Assembly (NCBI RefSeq): GCF_019890615.1
Contig: NZ_JAINVZ010000001.1
Location: 62,001 to 126,000, forward strand
DNA from: Streptantibioticus parmotrematis
GTDB taxonomy: Bacteria; Actinomycetota; Actinomycetes; Streptomycetales; Streptomycetaceae
Direction of reading: 5' to 3'
DNA: 64,000 bases
The translations under genes were made by a program, and so were the position numbers. Below the pieces are notes generated by a model that saw only the letters and a list, made by a program, of their open reading frames with translations, was not told the origin of the DNA and searched no databases. Positions 9,019 through 19,046 of the stretch are shown here, in pieces. The number at the start of each line of letters is the position of its first letter. Within the stretch, counting starts at the first letter, position 1.

Positions 9019-10359
9019 TTGCACATATCGAACCCCGAGGCGCCGTCGCACCGCCGCAAGCGCGGACTGCGCAAGACCCTCATCGCCGCCGCTTCGGCGG
9101 CCGCCGTGATCGGCGGAACCTACGCCATCGTCGCCCCCGCGGGCGCCAGCCCTGTCTCACAGGGAGCGGTCGGACCGCACGTCAGGAGACTGTGCTCGCA
9201 GCCCAAGCCCGGCATGATGGCCTGCAACGCGCTCCAGCGCACCGACATCGTGGCCAAGGCCGCCACGACCATGGGCTCGAACGGCACCCCGTCCGGCTTC
9301 GGGCCCTCGGACCTGGACAGCGCGTACAACCTGCCGTCGGACGGCGGCGCGGGCCAGACGGTCGCCATCGTGGACGCGCAGGACGACCCCAACGCCGAGC
9401 AGGACCTGGCCACCTACCGCAAGCAGTTCGGTCTGCCGGACTGCACCACGGACAACGGGTGCTTCAAGAAGGCCGACGAGAACGGCGGCAGCAGCTACCC
9501 GACCGCCGACTCCGGCTGGGCCGGTGAGATCTCGCTCGACCTCGACATGGTCTCCGCCATCGCCCCCAAGGCGCACATCGTGCTGGTCGAGGCGAACTCC
9601 GCCAGCATGGACGACCTGGGTACCGCGGTGAACACGGCCGTCAAGCTGGGCGCGAAGTTCGTCTCCAACAGCTACGGCGGCCCCGAGGACTCCTCGGACA
9701 CCCAGGCCGACAGCCAGTACTTCAACCACCCGGGCGTCGCCATCACGGCCTCCGCCGGCGACTCCGGCTACGGCGTGGAATACCCCGCGGCCTCGCCGGA
9801 CGTCACCGCGGTCGGCGGCACCTCACTGAAAAAGGACTCCAGTCAGCGCGGCTGGTCGGAGTCGGTGTGGAACACCAGCAGCAGCGAAGGCACCGGTTCC
9901 GGCTGCTCGACGGTCGAGACCAAGCCGTCGTGGCAGAAGGACACCGGCTGCTCCAAGCGCACCGTCGCGGACGTCTCGGCTGTCGCCGACCCGGCCACCG
10001 GAGTCGCGGTCTACGACAGCTACCAGTCCGGCGGCTGGCAGGTCTTCGGCGGCACCAGCGCGGCGTCGCCCATCATCGCCTCCGTGTACGCCGATGCGGG
10101 TGCCCCGGCCTCCGGCGCCAACCCGGCGTCGTACCCGTACGCGAACACCTCCGCGCTCAACGACGTCACCTCGGGCTCCAACGGTGACTGCAACGGCACG
10201 TACCTGTGCACCGCGGGCAGCGGCTACGACGGCCCGACCGGCCTGGGTACCCCGAACGGCCTGAAGGCGTTCACCGCGCCCTCGGGTTCGACGGGCGGCG
10301 GCTCGACCACCGGCTCGAACCACACCCCGGGACATCGCCACCACAAGCCGCGCCGGTGA
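9019..10359 (+). CDS. Secreted S53 (sedolisin) serine-carboxyl peptidase 1
   Basis: 446 aa from TTG at 9019, which follows GGGAGGG by 7 bases; the paralogue at 50284 has the same TTG arrangement. The signal region has a basic start (SHRRKRGLRK) and TLIAAASAAAVIGG. The S53 triad is visible: Glu170 and Asp174 in GWAGEISLDLDMV and Ser347 in GGTSAASPIIAS; the oxyanion Asp is in ASAGDSGYGVEYP. Sedolisins cleave proteins at acidic pH. There is no recognisable long pro-kumamolisin domain: the catalytic part begins soon after the signal. Six to eight Cys suggest disulfides. The C-terminus is a Gly/Ser linker with a basic His-rich tail. DNA identity to the third copy is very high. Confidence 0.92.
   Translation: MHISNPEAPSHRRKRGLRKTLIAAASAAAVIGGTYAIVAPAGASPVSQGAVGPHVRRLCSQPKPGMMACNALQRTDIVAKAATTMGSNGTPSGFGPSDLDSAYNLPSDGGAGQTVAIVDAQDDPNAEQDLATYRKQFGLPDCTTDNGCFKKADENGGSSYPTADSGWAGEISLDLDMVSAIAPKAHIVLVEANSASMDDLGTAVNTAVKLGAKFVSNSYGGPEDSSDTQADSQYFNHPGVAITASAGDSGYGVEYPAASPDVTAVGGTSLKKDSSQRGWSESVWNTSSSEGTGSGCSTVETKPSWQKDTGCSKRTVADVSAVADPATGVAVYDSYQSGGWQVFGGTSAASPIIASVYADAGAPASGANPASYPYANTSALNDVTSGSNGDCNGTYLCTAGSGYDGPTGLGTPNGLKAFTAPSGSTGGGSTTGSNHTPGHRHHKPRR
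9685..9752 (+). repeat. Inverted exact 68-bp block shared with sedolisin 3
   Basis: Within the S53 core, these 68 bases recur exactly in reverse complement at 50813-50880, inside a longer region of only scattered mismatches. The two genes are paralogues in opposite orientation. Confidence 0.9.
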
Positions 10360-10384
10360 CCTCGTAGCACCACGGGCGACACGA

Positions 10385-10415
10385 GGCCCCGGCCGCCTGC
10401 GCGGCGGCCGGGGCC
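10385..10415 (+). terminator. Strong hairpin after sedolisin 1
   Basis: Perfect 13-bp GC-rich stem (arms 10385-10397 and 10403-10415) with a 5-base loop, 25 bases after the stop. It has no long T run, as is usual for actinobacterial terminators. Confidence 0.7.
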
Positions 10416-10712
10416 TTCGGTAACCCCCCGTCCGGGCCGACGCCCCGTCAGGCGGGCCGCACGCGACGGCGTGTGACCGGTCCTGGTCGGTGGTGAGTAC
10501 ACGCATGGACGGTCTCGCGGCGACGGCGAACGGGTACGTATGTCCGGCTTCATCGGCTCATCGCACCCATGATGTGGTCACCTGTCAGTAAAGAAATAGG
10601 CATACAGGTAAAGCATTTGATAGTAAGAATCAAACACACTTGTTCTGCTCATGACTTGACCGGTGGGATCCAGACGTCGCCCCGGCGACCCCACTCCACA
10701 CAAGGAGAGTCC
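10416..10712 (+). promoter_or_regulatory. Upstream region of sedolisin 2, partly AT-rich
   Basis: About 300 bases without a gene. From roughly 10580 to 10660 the composition turns clearly AT-rich (AAAGAAATAGGCATACAGG, GATAGTAAGAATC), which is exceptional in this GC-rich window and suggests a promoter or regulator-binding region. CATGAC, the complement of the GTCATG core seen at the other acid-peptidase genes, is at 10650-10655. No exact promoter boxes can be assigned. Confidence 0.45.
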
Positions 10713-12098
10713 ATGCGAAGAGCTCGTCCCCGGCAGCGTGCCGTGGTCGCCGCGGCCGGGGCCACCGCCCTTGCCGCCGCCGTCGTGATGTCCGCCACGG
10801 CAGGTGGGTCCGCGGTGGCCGCACCGGCCGCGAAGGTGCCGCAGACCAAGGCGGTTCCGGCCATCACGGGTCACAGCCTGGCCCGCAACGTCGGCAGCCC
10901 GCTCAGCATCGAGCAGTGCCAGGCCAAGTGGAAGATCAACTGCTACACGCCGCTGCAGTACCGTCAGGCGTACGACCTGAACCCGCTGTACCGGGCGGGC
11001 GTCACCGGCAAGGGCCGCACGATCGTCATCGTCGACTCCTTCGGCTCGCCGACCGTCCAGCACGACCTGGACGTCTACAGCAAGCAGTTCGGCATCAAGA
11101 GCACGAAGGTCGACGTCGTCAAGTGGGGCAAGGTCCCGCCGTTCGACCCGAAGAACTCGGACATGACCGGCTGGGCGGGCGAGACGACCCTCGACGTGGA
11201 GATGGCGCACGCCATCGCCCCGGACGCGAAGATCGTGCTGGTCGAGACCGCGGTGGCGGAGACCGAGGGCGTCACCGGCCTGCCGGAGATGATGTCCGCC
11301 GAGAAGTCGATGATCGACCACGGCGTCGGTGACGTCATCACCCAGAGCTTCGGAGCCACCGAGAACACCTTCCCGGGCTTCGACAAGGGCGACTTCTCCA
11401 GCATCGACAACCTGCGCTACGCCTTCAAGGACGCGGCCAAGCACAACGTCACCGTGCTCGCCTCCTCCGGCGACGGCGGCGCGACCGACTCCACCGCCGA
11501 CGGCAACGGGTACTACCCGTACCAGGTCAACTCCTGGCCGTCCTCGGACCCGCTGGTCACTTCGGTCGGCGGCACCCAGCTGCACCTGAACGACAAGGGG
11601 CAGCGCACCGCGCCGGACAGCGTCTACAACGACAACGGCGCGGGCGGCGGCGGCCAGTCCCACGTCTTCAGCCGTCCGTCGTTCCAGAACGGCGTCAAGA
11701 ACGTGGTGGGCACCCGTCGAGGCACCCCGGACATCTCGATGTCGGCGGCCGTCAACGGCGGTGCCTGGGTGTACTCCAGCTTCGACCCGACCGCGGTCGG
11801 CTGGGACGTCAACGGCGGCACCAGCGAGGCCAGCCCGCTGTTCTCCGGCATCGTGGCCCTCGCCGACCAGGTGGCCGGCCACCGGGTGGGCGACATCCAC
11901 ACCGCGCTGTACTCGCTGGAGAAGAAGTCCCCGTACTACAGCGGCATCGTGGACGTGAAGGACGGCACCAACAACAGCTACCAGGGCGTCACCGGCTACA
12001 CCGCGGTGAAGGGCTACGACATGGCCACCGGCGTCGGCACCGTCGACGCCGCGCGCTTCGTGCCCGCACTGGCGTGGGAGAGCTGGAAGCGCCACTGA
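10713..12098 (+). CDS. Secreted S53 (sedolisin) peptidase 2
   Basis: 461 aa from ATG at 10713 with AAGGAGAG upstream; an upstream in-frame ATG at 10569 would extend through AT-rich non-coding DNA. The signal peptide is MRRARPRQR plus AVVAAAGATALAAAVVMSAT. The triad is Glu157 and Asp161 in GWAGETTLDVEMA and Ser371 in NGGTSEASPLFSG; the oxyanion Asp is in SSGDGGATD. It is clearly diverged from sedolisins 1 and 3 (different N-terminal and surface regions) and belongs to another S53 subgroup. Again there is no long pro-domain. It acts outside the cell, probably at low pH. A terminator hairpin follows. Confidence 0.92.
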   Translation: MRRARPRQRAVVAAAGATALAAAVVMSATAGGSAVAAPAAKVPQTKAVPAITGHSLARNVGSPLSIEQCQAKWKINCYTPLQYRQAYDLNPLYRAGVTGKGRTIVIVDSFGSPTVQHDLDVYSKQFGIKSTKVDVVKWGKVPPFDPKNSDMTGWAGETTLDVEMAHAIAPDAKIVLVETAVAETEGVTGLPEMMSAEKSMIDHGVGDVITQSFGATENTFPGFDKGDFSSIDNLRYAFKDAAKHNVTVLASSGDGGATDSTADGNGYYPYQVNSWPSSDPLVTSVGGTQLHLNDKGQRTAPDSVYNDNGAGGGGQSHVFSRPSFQNGVKNVVGTRRGTPDISMSAAVNGGAWVYSSFDPTAVGWDVNGGTSEASPLFSGIVALADQVAGHRVGDIHTALYSLEKKSPYYSGIVDVKDGTNNSYQGVTGYTAVKGYDMATGVGTVDAARFVPALAWESWKRH

Positions 12099-12137
12099 GC
12101 ACCACCGGCACGCGGTATCCGTCCGCGCGCCACCAGG

Positions 12138-12162
12138 GCCCGGCCCCCGACGGGGGCCGGGC
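12138..12162 (+). terminator. Terminator after sedolisin 2
   Basis: Perfect 11-bp stem GCCCGGCCCCC / GGGGGCCGGGC with a 3-base loop, followed by TTTCGG, 39 bases after the stop. Confidence 0.75.
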
Positions 12163-12240
12163 TTTCGGCTTTCCTGAGCCTCGGTCCACGCCTCGGTCCG
12201 TGCCCCGGTCCACGCGGCGGGCCGAGAAGTCGGTACGTCG

Positions 12241-12753
12241 CTATGTCGACTGGCCGAGCGGCTGGCGGGGGAGGGCGGCGTACGGATCGCGGCCCCGGAC
12301 GGCCAGGGCGTAGCGCTCGACCAGGCGGCCCAGGACCCGCACGGTCGCGTCGATGTCCGCGGCGTCGATGTCGTGCAGGGCGTGGCACAGCTTCTCCTGG
12401 TGCGCCTTGCGCAGGCGCACCAGGACCGAGGTGCCCTCGGGCGTGATGCTGATGTTGCGCGCCCTGCGGTCCACCGGGTCGGGGGACCGCTCGACCAGGC
12501 CCTGTTCCTGGAGCTGGGCGACCTGCCGGGTGACGTGGGACGGCTCGACCAGCAGGCGCTCCGCCAGGTCCCCGACCCGGCAGATCCCGCCGTTCGCGGC
12601 CAGCGCCAGCAGCAGATGGACATCGGCGCGGCCGACCCGTACCTCCGCCTTGGCCTGGAGCCAGTCGTGTGCCGAGGGGCGGGTGAGCAGGTAGGACATC
12701 GCCGTCAGCACCTGCTGGAGTGCGGCCGTCGCGTCGTCGGCGGGATCGGGCAT
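12241..12753 (-). CDS. MarR-family transcriptional regulator
   Basis: 170 aa winged-helix dimer of the MarR type. The DNA-binding core spans about residues 45-115: VHLLLALAANGGICRVGDLA, recognition helix VEPSHVTRQVAQLQEQGLVE and the wing DPVDRRARNISITPEG with the conserved DxR. The terminal helices for dimerisation are present. It is divergent from a ferredoxin-P450 pair, and a palindromic candidate operator lies in the shared spacer at 12900-12920, so autoregulation and repression of the P450 operon by a small aromatic ligand is a reasonable inference. Confidence 0.9.
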   Translation of the reverse strand: MPDPADDATAALQQVLTAMSYLLTRPSAHDWLQAKAEVRVGRADVHLLLALAANGGICRVGDLAERLLVEPSHVTRQVAQLQEQGLVERSPDPVDRRARNISITPEGTSVLVRLRKAHQEKLCHALHDIDAADIDATVRVLGRLVERYALAVRGRDPYAALPRQPLGQST

Positions 12754-12899
12754 GCGAGGACTGTAGCGAGCGCGGGCCCGGCCGTCGCGACGCGTCCCCG
12801 GGAGAGCGCCGCGGCCGGGATGCGGAACCGGCCAACTTCGGCCGGGCGCCCCCAGGGGCTATCCCCGCGCGGCGAACCGGAGTTAGCGTGACCGCGCTA

Positions 12900-12920
12900 T
12901 TACTTGCCTTTGTTAGGTAA
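12900..12920. promoter_or_regulatory. Candidate MarR operator
   Basis: A 21-base imperfect palindrome, TTACTT with 9 bases and then AGGTAA, lies in the divergent MarR/ferredoxin spacer, 65 bases before the ferredoxin start. It pairs at seven of ten positions. It is AT-rich relative to its surroundings. Confidence 0.5.
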
Positions 12921-12984
12921 CCGGTTGGCCGGTCGGAAGCGGGCCGTCCGCGACGCGGGAGGCCCGAGGTCCCGAGGAGAGCCC

Positions 12985-13182
12985 ATGCGAGTCAGTGTCG
13001 ACACCGAGATGTGCTGCGGATCCGGCCAGTGCGTCCTGGCCGTGCCCGAGGTCTTCGACCAGTGCGAGGAGGACGGCATCGTCCGGCTGCTGGACGAGCA
13101 CCCGGACGGCGAACACCACGAGGACGTCCGCGCCGCGGCCGCCGTCTGCCCGGCCGGGGCCATCACCGTCCACGAGGGCTGA
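12985..13182 (+). CDS. 3Fe-4S ferredoxin (P450 redox partner)
   Basis: 65 aa. Short actinobacterial ferredoxin of the type that feeds electrons to cytochromes P450. Cluster ligands are visible: Cys10 or Cys11 and Cys16 in MCCGSGQCVLAVPEVF and the final CP in AAAVCPAGAI. The middle Cys of the 4Fe-4S pattern is replaced by Gly, so a 3Fe-4S cluster is expected. ATG at 12985 has GAGGAGAG upstream. It lies 85 bases before the P450 and is probably cotranscribed. Confidence 0.92.
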   Translation: MRVSVDTEMCCGSGQCVLAVPEVFDQCEEDGIVRLLDEHPDGEHHEDVRAAAAVCPAGAITVHEG

Positions 13183-13267
13183 CCACGCGGAGCCCGCGTC
13201 CGGCCGCCCGGCCGTGCCCCGTCAGCCGCACCCGCGTACCGCACCGAACGTGAAGGAGCCGCAAGCG

Positions 13268-14467
<1,200 letters not shown>

Positions 14468-14522
14468 GAGTCGGTACGGTCCCGGCGGCCGGGGCGCGGA
14501 GTCCCGGCCACCGGGAAGCCGG

Positions 14523-15482
14523 TCAGGAGGCCGCCGGGCCGGCCGGCGGGTCACCGTGGACCGCGTGCGCGTACAGCTGGGCCAGGTCGGCGGTGAAGTA
14601 GGCGCTGTAGGAGATGTCGGGGGTGTCGCCGCCGGTGTGGTAGCCGCCGATGACCCCGATCACCCCGAAGCCGTGGGCTTCGCGCACCAGGAACGGTCCG
14701 CCCGACGTGCCGTCCACGTAGCCCGCGCAGCCGATCTCGAGGAAGTCGCCCGGCGCGTTCGGGTCGGTGCTGGTGTAACGGCGGGTGGACGACCAGCAGT
14801 CCAGCGGCTCGGGCCCCGTCGTGTCGCTGTAGCCGGGGTACCCGATCAGCCGGACGCTGCGGTGGACGTAGCCCGGATACGCCATCAGGTCGAAGGCGCC
14901 CACGACGTCCTGCACCTCGCGGCCGTCCGCGCGCGGCTCCAGCCGGGACAGGGAGTAGTCCCAGCGGGCGCCCTTGCCGGAACCGAGGGTGTAGTAGCGC
15001 TGGTCGATGTAGATCGTCCGCACGGGGAAGACGCCATAGGGCTTGAGCCCGTCGTGGTACATCGGCACGAACGCCAGGTCCTCCTTGGCGCCGGCGTGAA
15101 TGAGGCAGTGCCCCGCGCTGATCACCAGGTCGCGCACCGGGCTGCGGACCACGGTGGCACCACAGGAGCGGGCCTGGTTCTGGCCGTCGGTCCAGAAGAA
15201 CGTGCCGACCTGCGGCAGTCCGGGAAACGGGTGGCTCGGCGGCACCGGGAGGCTCCCGGCCGGGGAGGCCGGAAGAGCGTCGTCCTGCGGCCGGGCCGCG
15301 CGCATCCGTTGCGCGGTCCAGTACGCGTCGTCGGCGACGGCGGTGGAGGAAGCCCCGTCGTGGCCGCTGAGACGCCCGGCGGCGTCGGCGTCGGCGGCGG
15401 GGGCCTGGGTCAGACAGGCGCTCAGGCCCAGCAGCAGGGCGGACAGGGCGGGCAGTGCGCGAGAGGAGCGTGAGCGGCGCAT
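14523..15482 (-). CDS. Trypsin-like serine peptidase, probable lipoprotein
   Basis: 319 aa from ATG at 15482 with GGAAGGAAG upstream. Signal sequence ALPALSALLLGLSAC has a lipobox (LSAC) with Cys about residue 23, so it is likely anchored to the membrane as a lipoprotein. The chymotrypsin-fold triad is His in VISAGHCLIH, Asp in ARWDYSLSRL and Ser in DGTSGGPFLV. Additional Cys near the His and Ser loops suggest disulfides. A longer frame to 15668 exists but would bury the signal. It is convergent with the P450 and divergent from a methyltransferase. Confidence 0.88.
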   Translation of the reverse strand: MRRSRSSRALPALSALLLGLSACLTQAPAADADAAGRLSGHDGASSTAVADDAYWTAQRMRAARPQDDALPASPAGSLPVPPSHPFPGLPQVGTFFWTDGQNQARSCGATVVRSPVRDLVISAGHCLIHAGAKEDLAFVPMYHDGLKPYGVFPVRTIYIDQRYYTLGSGKGARWDYSLSRLEPRADGREVQDVVGAFDLMAYPGYVHRSVRLIGYPGYSDTTGPEPLDCWSSTRRYTSTDPNAPGDFLEIGCAGYVDGTSGGPFLVREAHGFGVIGVIGGYHTGGDTPDISYSAYFTADLAQLYAHAVHGDPPAGPAAS

Positions 15483-15835
15483 GGACTTCCTTCCGGCAGG
15501 CACGGACGGACGACGGCGTCGGGCGCGGCGCGAGGCCCGGAACGGATGACCGGGGAGCGGGGGCGCGGGGTGCTCCGGTCGTTCCGGGATTCGCGGTGCC
15601 AACTCACCATGTACACAGCGCCGTCGACAACACCGCCAACGCCGCGTGAACGCCCCCCGGCGCCCCACAGACGGCCTAGCCGCGGCGGCCGGACGAGGAA
15701 CACGGGCGACCGGCTTCGGCGTCGCGACGGGCCCCGCGCCGACGGTGCGGCTGAATCACCCGATCGATGGGCATGGAATGCTTGACAACCCGTCAGTATC
15801 ACCGCCATCCCGAGGGACAGGAAGCCCGGACAGAC
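15483..15835. other. 353-base divergent spacer
   Basis: Between the trypsin-like lipoprotein (minus) and the methyltransferase (plus). Several short frames run through it, but none has a ribosome site and credible composition. A TTGACA hexamer lies at 15782-15787 without a matching -10 box at the usual distance. Confidence 0.4.
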
Positions 15836-16615
15836 ATGGTCAGAGCAGATCTGGAGAAGGACCCGGTCGAGGTCGCCGCGATGTTCGACGAGGTCGCGCT
15901 CGGCTACGACCGCACCCGCGCGCGGCTGTGGCTGGGCCGGATGAACAGCTGGGGACGCCGGATGGCGCAGGCGGCCGACGCGCGGCCCGGTCGCCGGATC
16001 CTCGACGTCGCGGCGGGCACCGGGACGTCCGGCATGGCGCTGACCGCGCGGGGCGCCTCCGTGGTCGCCTGCGACTTCTCCGAGGGCATGCTCGCGATCG
16101 GGAGGCGCCGCCACCCCGGCATGGAGTTCGTCGTCGGCGACGGACACCGGCTGCCGTTCGCCGACGACTCCTTCGACGCGGTCACCATCTCCTTCGGACT
16201 GCGCAACGTCACCGACCCGGAGTCGGTGCTCGGCGAGATGCTGCGGGTGACGCGGCCCGGCGGGGTGCTCACCGTCTGCGAGTTCAGCCTGCCGGTCACG
16301 CCGGTGCGCCGGGCCCTGTTCACCGCGTACCTGCGGTGGATCGTGCCGATGACCGGGCGGCGGGTGAGCAGCAACCCGGAGGCGTACGTCTATCTGGCCG
16401 AATCCATACGCGACTGGCCCTCCCCGGACCGTCTCGCGGGGCGCGTCGCCGCCGCGGGCTGGCAACGGGTCCGGTGGCGCCCGCTGGACGGCGGCGTGGT
16501 CCACCTGCACACGGCCGTCGCCGGTCCTTCCGGCGGACGGCAGGTGGCCGCGGCGGCCGACGCGGGCACGGCGGTGGGCGCCGGGGCGGAACGTTCCGCC
16601 GGGTCGGCCGGGTAG
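15836..16615 (+). CDS. SAM-dependent methyltransferase, UbiE/MenG-like
   Basis: 259 aa from ATG at 15836. Rossmann-type class I methyltransferase with motif I ILDVAAGTGTSGMAL, motif II VVACDFSEGML, VVGDGHRLPFADDSFDAVT (motif III-IV) and SFGLRNVTDPESVLGEMLRVTRPGG, all typical of demethylmenaquinone/ubiquinone methyltransferases. The C-terminus is longer than in canonical MenG, with an Ala/Gly-rich tail. It is isolated from other menaquinone genes, so it may be a second MenG-type copy or act on another substrate. The ribosome site is weak. Confidence 0.82.
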   Translation: MVRADLEKDPVEVAAMFDEVALGYDRTRARLWLGRMNSWGRRMAQAADARPGRRILDVAAGTGTSGMALTARGASVVACDFSEGMLAIGRRRHPGMEFVVGDGHRLPFADDSFDAVTISFGLRNVTDPESVLGEMLRVTRPGGVLTVCEFSLPVTPVRRALFTAYLRWIVPMTGRRVSSNPEAYVYLAESIRDWPSPDRLAGRVAAAGWQRVRWRPLDGGVVHLHTAVAGPSGGRQVAAAADAGTAVGAGAERSAGSAG

Positions 16616-16818
16616 CGCCGCGCGGCGACGACGAGCGGGAGGGCGGGGCCCGGCGGGGAAGCGATGGGCGAGGGCCGCGCGTTGCGCCGTGCGCGCTTCG
16701 CATTCACCTGTTCGAGCGGTCTGGCGCGACGTGGGACGAGGTCACGCGTTGGACAGGGTCCCCGCCGGTCACGGTCGGGGGACAGCCACTGTTTTCGCGT
16801 GTGAAAGGACTTGAGAGC

Positions 16819-17058
16819 ATGTCGCGTATCGCCAAGGCCCTCGTGGTGACCGCAGCTGCCGGAGCCGCCGTTTCCGGTTCCGCCGGGTTCGCCATGGCCG
16901 ACGCCGGGGCCCAGGGCGCCGCGGTGCAGTCCCCGGGCGTCATCTCGGGCAACGTCATCCAGGTGCCGGTGCACGTGCCGGTCAACGTCTGCGGTAACAC
17001 CGTCGACGTGATCGGCATCCTGAACCCCGCGTTCGGCAACACCTGCGCCAACGGCTGA
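16819..17058 (+). CDS. Short chaplin (hydrophobic surface protein)
   Basis: 79 aa. The signal peptide (MSRIAKALVVTAAAGAAVSG, cleavage after AMA or ADA) is followed by one chaplin domain: SPGVISGNVIQVPVHVPVNV, CGNTVDVIGILNP and FGNTCANG, with the two conserved Cys. Short chaplins (ChpD-H type) assemble as amyloid fibrils on the aerial surface of Streptomyces, lowering surface tension so hyphae can rise into air. AAAGGA ribosome site is upstream. It is a strong lineage marker for Streptomycetaceae. Confidence 0.95.
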   Translation: MSRIAKALVVTAAAGAAVSGSAGFAMADAGAQGAAVQSPGVISGNVIQVPVHVPVNVCGNTVDVIGILNPAFGNTCANG

Positions 17059-17088
17059 AGCCGCGCGGGGCGCTGACCCCGCGGCACG

Positions 17089-17115
17089 GGGCGGGTCGCC
17101 ACCGGCGGCCCGCCC
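17089..17115 (+). terminator. Hairpin after the chaplin gene
   Basis: 12-bp stem (17089-17100 with 17104-17115, one G-T pair), 3-base loop, followed by TTC, 30 bases after the stop. Confidence 0.6.
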
Positions 17116-17287
17116 TTCGTGTGCCCGCCCGCGCCCGCGTCCCCCGCATCAACCGATCGGTTGATCCGCCGCCTCCACCGACCGCCGTCCACCCGTGGCC
17201 ATACGGCCGACGCGCCCGGGCCCGTCCCGCCGGGAAGCTGGAAGCACCCCGGAGGACACCGGGGAACGGCGGGAGGGACGGGACCAG

Positions 17288-18190
17288 ATGGCGGTCATCG
17301 AGGTCAGGGATCTGGCCAAGACGTACGGCGCGCACACCGCGCTGCACGGGGTGAGCTTCTCGGTGGAGCGCGGCGAGATCTTCGGCCTGCTCGGCCCGAA
17401 CGGCGCCGGGAAGACCACCACCGTGGAGTGCGTCGAGGGCCTGCGCCGCCCGGACGCCGGTTCGGTGCGGGTGCTCGGCCTCGACCCGACACGCGACGGC
17501 CGTCGGCTGCGCGGGCTGATCGGCGTCCAGTTGCAGGAGGCCCACCTGCCCGACGCCCTGCGGGTCGGCGAGGCACTGGAGCTGTACGCGTCGTTCTACC
17601 CCGCGCCGCGTGACCCCGCGCGGCTGCTGGCCCAGTGGGGCCTTCAGGACAAGCGCCGCACCAGGTTCGGCAAGCTGTCCGGCGGCCAGAAGCAACGGCT
17701 GTTCATCGCGCTGGCCCTGGTCGGCGACCCCCGGGTGGTCTTCCTCGACGAGCTGACCACCGGGCTCGACCCGCAGGCCCGCCGGGCCACCTGGGAACTG
17801 GTGCGGCAGATGCGCGACGGCGGGGTGACCGTCGTCCTGGTCTCCCACTTCATGGACGAGGTCGCCGAACTGTGCGACCGGGCCGCCATCCTGGACGGCG
17901 GCCGCGTCGTCGCCCAGGGCACCCCGGCCGAACTCGTCGCGGGTGCGGGGGCGCGGACCACGCTGACCTTCCGGCCCACCGCGCCGCTCGACCTCGACGC
18001 CCTGGCCGCGCTGCCCGCCGTCGCCTCGGTCGCCCGCGACGGAGAGACCGTCGAGGTCACCGGTGGCGACCGGGTGACCGACCAGGTGACCGCCTTCCTC
18101 GCGCGCGGCGGCATCGTCGTCGCCAACCTGCGCATCCACGAACGCTCGCTCGACGACGCCTACGTCACGATCACCGGGGGAACCAAGTGA
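17288..18190 (+). CDS. ABC-2 exporter, ATP-binding subunit
   Basis: 300 aa. ATPase of a DrrA/Nod-type exporter: Walker A GPNGAGKTT, Q-loop at VQLQEAHLP, signature LSGGQKQR, Walker B VVFLDELTTGLDP (Leu where most have Pro), H-loop VSHFMDE. A C-terminal domain of about 85 residues follows, as in this subfamily. ATG at 17288 lies after GGGACGGGACCAG. The stop overlaps the permease start in GTGA. The substrate is unknown; the cotranscribed kinase/regulator pair suggests control by envelope stress or an antibiotic. Confidence 0.92.
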   Translation: MAVIEVRDLAKTYGAHTALHGVSFSVERGEIFGLLGPNGAGKTTTVECVEGLRRPDAGSVRVLGLDPTRDGRRLRGLIGVQLQEAHLPDALRVGEALELYASFYPAPRDPARLLAQWGLQDKRRTRFGKLSGGQKQRLFIALALVGDPRVVFLDELTTGLDPQARRATWELVRQMRDGGVTVVLVSHFMDEVAELCDRAAILDGGRVVAQGTPAELVAGAGARTTLTFRPTAPLDLDALAALPAVASVARDGETVEVTGGDRVTDQVTAFLARGGIVVANLRIHERSLDDAYVTITGGTK

Positions 18191-18990
18191 CCACGTCCAC
18201 GCCCACCGCCACCGCCCCGCCCACCGCCGCCGTCAGGGGCACCACCACCGGCCGCGCGCTGCGCCGGATGGTCGCGACCGAGGCCCGGCTGTTCCTGCGG
18301 GATCCCGCGGCGGCCTTCTTCACCCTCGCCTTCCCGGTCCTGCTGCTGGTGATCCTGGGCTGCGTCCCGGGCTTCCGCACGGCCACGCCGAAGCTGGGCG
18401 GGCTGTCCACCGTCGAGGTCTACGCGCCGATCATGGTGGTCTTCACCCTCACCATGCTGGCGATGAACGGCCTGGCGCCGGTGCTCACCGCGTACCGCGA
18501 GAAGGGCGTGCTGCGCAGGCTGTCGGCGAGTCCGGTGCCCGCGGCGCTGGTCCTGGGGGCGCTCGTGGTGCTCTACCTCGCCGTCGCCGTGGTCTCGTTG
18601 CTGATGGTCGTGGTCGTCGGGCGGTTCGCGTTCGGGGTGCCGCTACCGCGTCAACTCGCCGCGTTCCTGGTCGCGTTCGTCTTCGCCGCCGCCTCGCTGT
18701 TCGCGGTCGGCCTGCTGATCGCCGCGGTCGCCCCGTCGGCCAAGGCGGGGCAGGCGATCGGCACCGCGCTCTTCTTCCCGCTGGAGTTCTTCTCCGGACT
18801 GTGGGTGCCGCGCCAGACGATGCCGTCGGTGCTGCGGCACATCGGGGACTTCCTGCCGACCGGCTCCGCCACCCAGGCGGTGCAGGACGCCTGGCGGGGA
18901 AGTTGGCCGCACGTCGGCGATCTGACCACAATGGCGGTGTTCACCCTGGTCGCGGGGGTTGTCGCGGCCAAGCTCTTCCGCTGGGAGTAG
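18187..18990 (+). CDS. ABC-2 exporter, membrane subunit
   Basis: 267 aa from GTG at 18187, translationally coupled to the ATPase gene. The Thr/Pro-rich start precedes the amphipathic region GRALRRMVATEARLFLRDP and six membrane helices typical of ABC2_membrane permeases, including the conserved REKGVLRRLSASPVP loop and FFPLEFFSGLWVP before the last helices. With the preceding ATPase it makes a full exporter. Confidence 0.9.
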   Translation: MTTSTPTATAPPTAAVRGTTTGRALRRMVATEARLFLRDPAAAFFTLAFPVLLLVILGCVPGFRTATPKLGGLSTVEVYAPIMVVFTLTMLAMNGLAPVLTAYREKGVLRRLSASPVPAALVLGALVVLYLAVAVVSLLMVVVVGRFAFGVPLPRQLAAFLVAFVFAAASLFAVGLLIAAVAPSAKAGQAIGTALFFPLEFFSGLWVPRQTMPSVLRHIGDFLPTGSATQAVQDAWRGSWPHVGDLTTMAVFTLVAGVVAAKLFRWE

Positions 18991-19046
18991 TCGGAACGGC
19001 ACGGGGGCACGGCGGTACGACCGATTCGGCGGAGGGGAGCCCGGGG

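Noticed and set aside
6850-9051. 733-codon minus-strand frame overlapping the acyltransferase
   Set aside because: Out-of-frame reading of the acyltransferase with low-complexity Arg/Gly composition. The true frame has clear acyltransferase and SGNH motifs.
15782-15787. TTGACA as promoter of the UbiE-like methyltransferase
   Set aside because: No plausible -10 element 16-19 bases downstream, so it was not called as a promoter.
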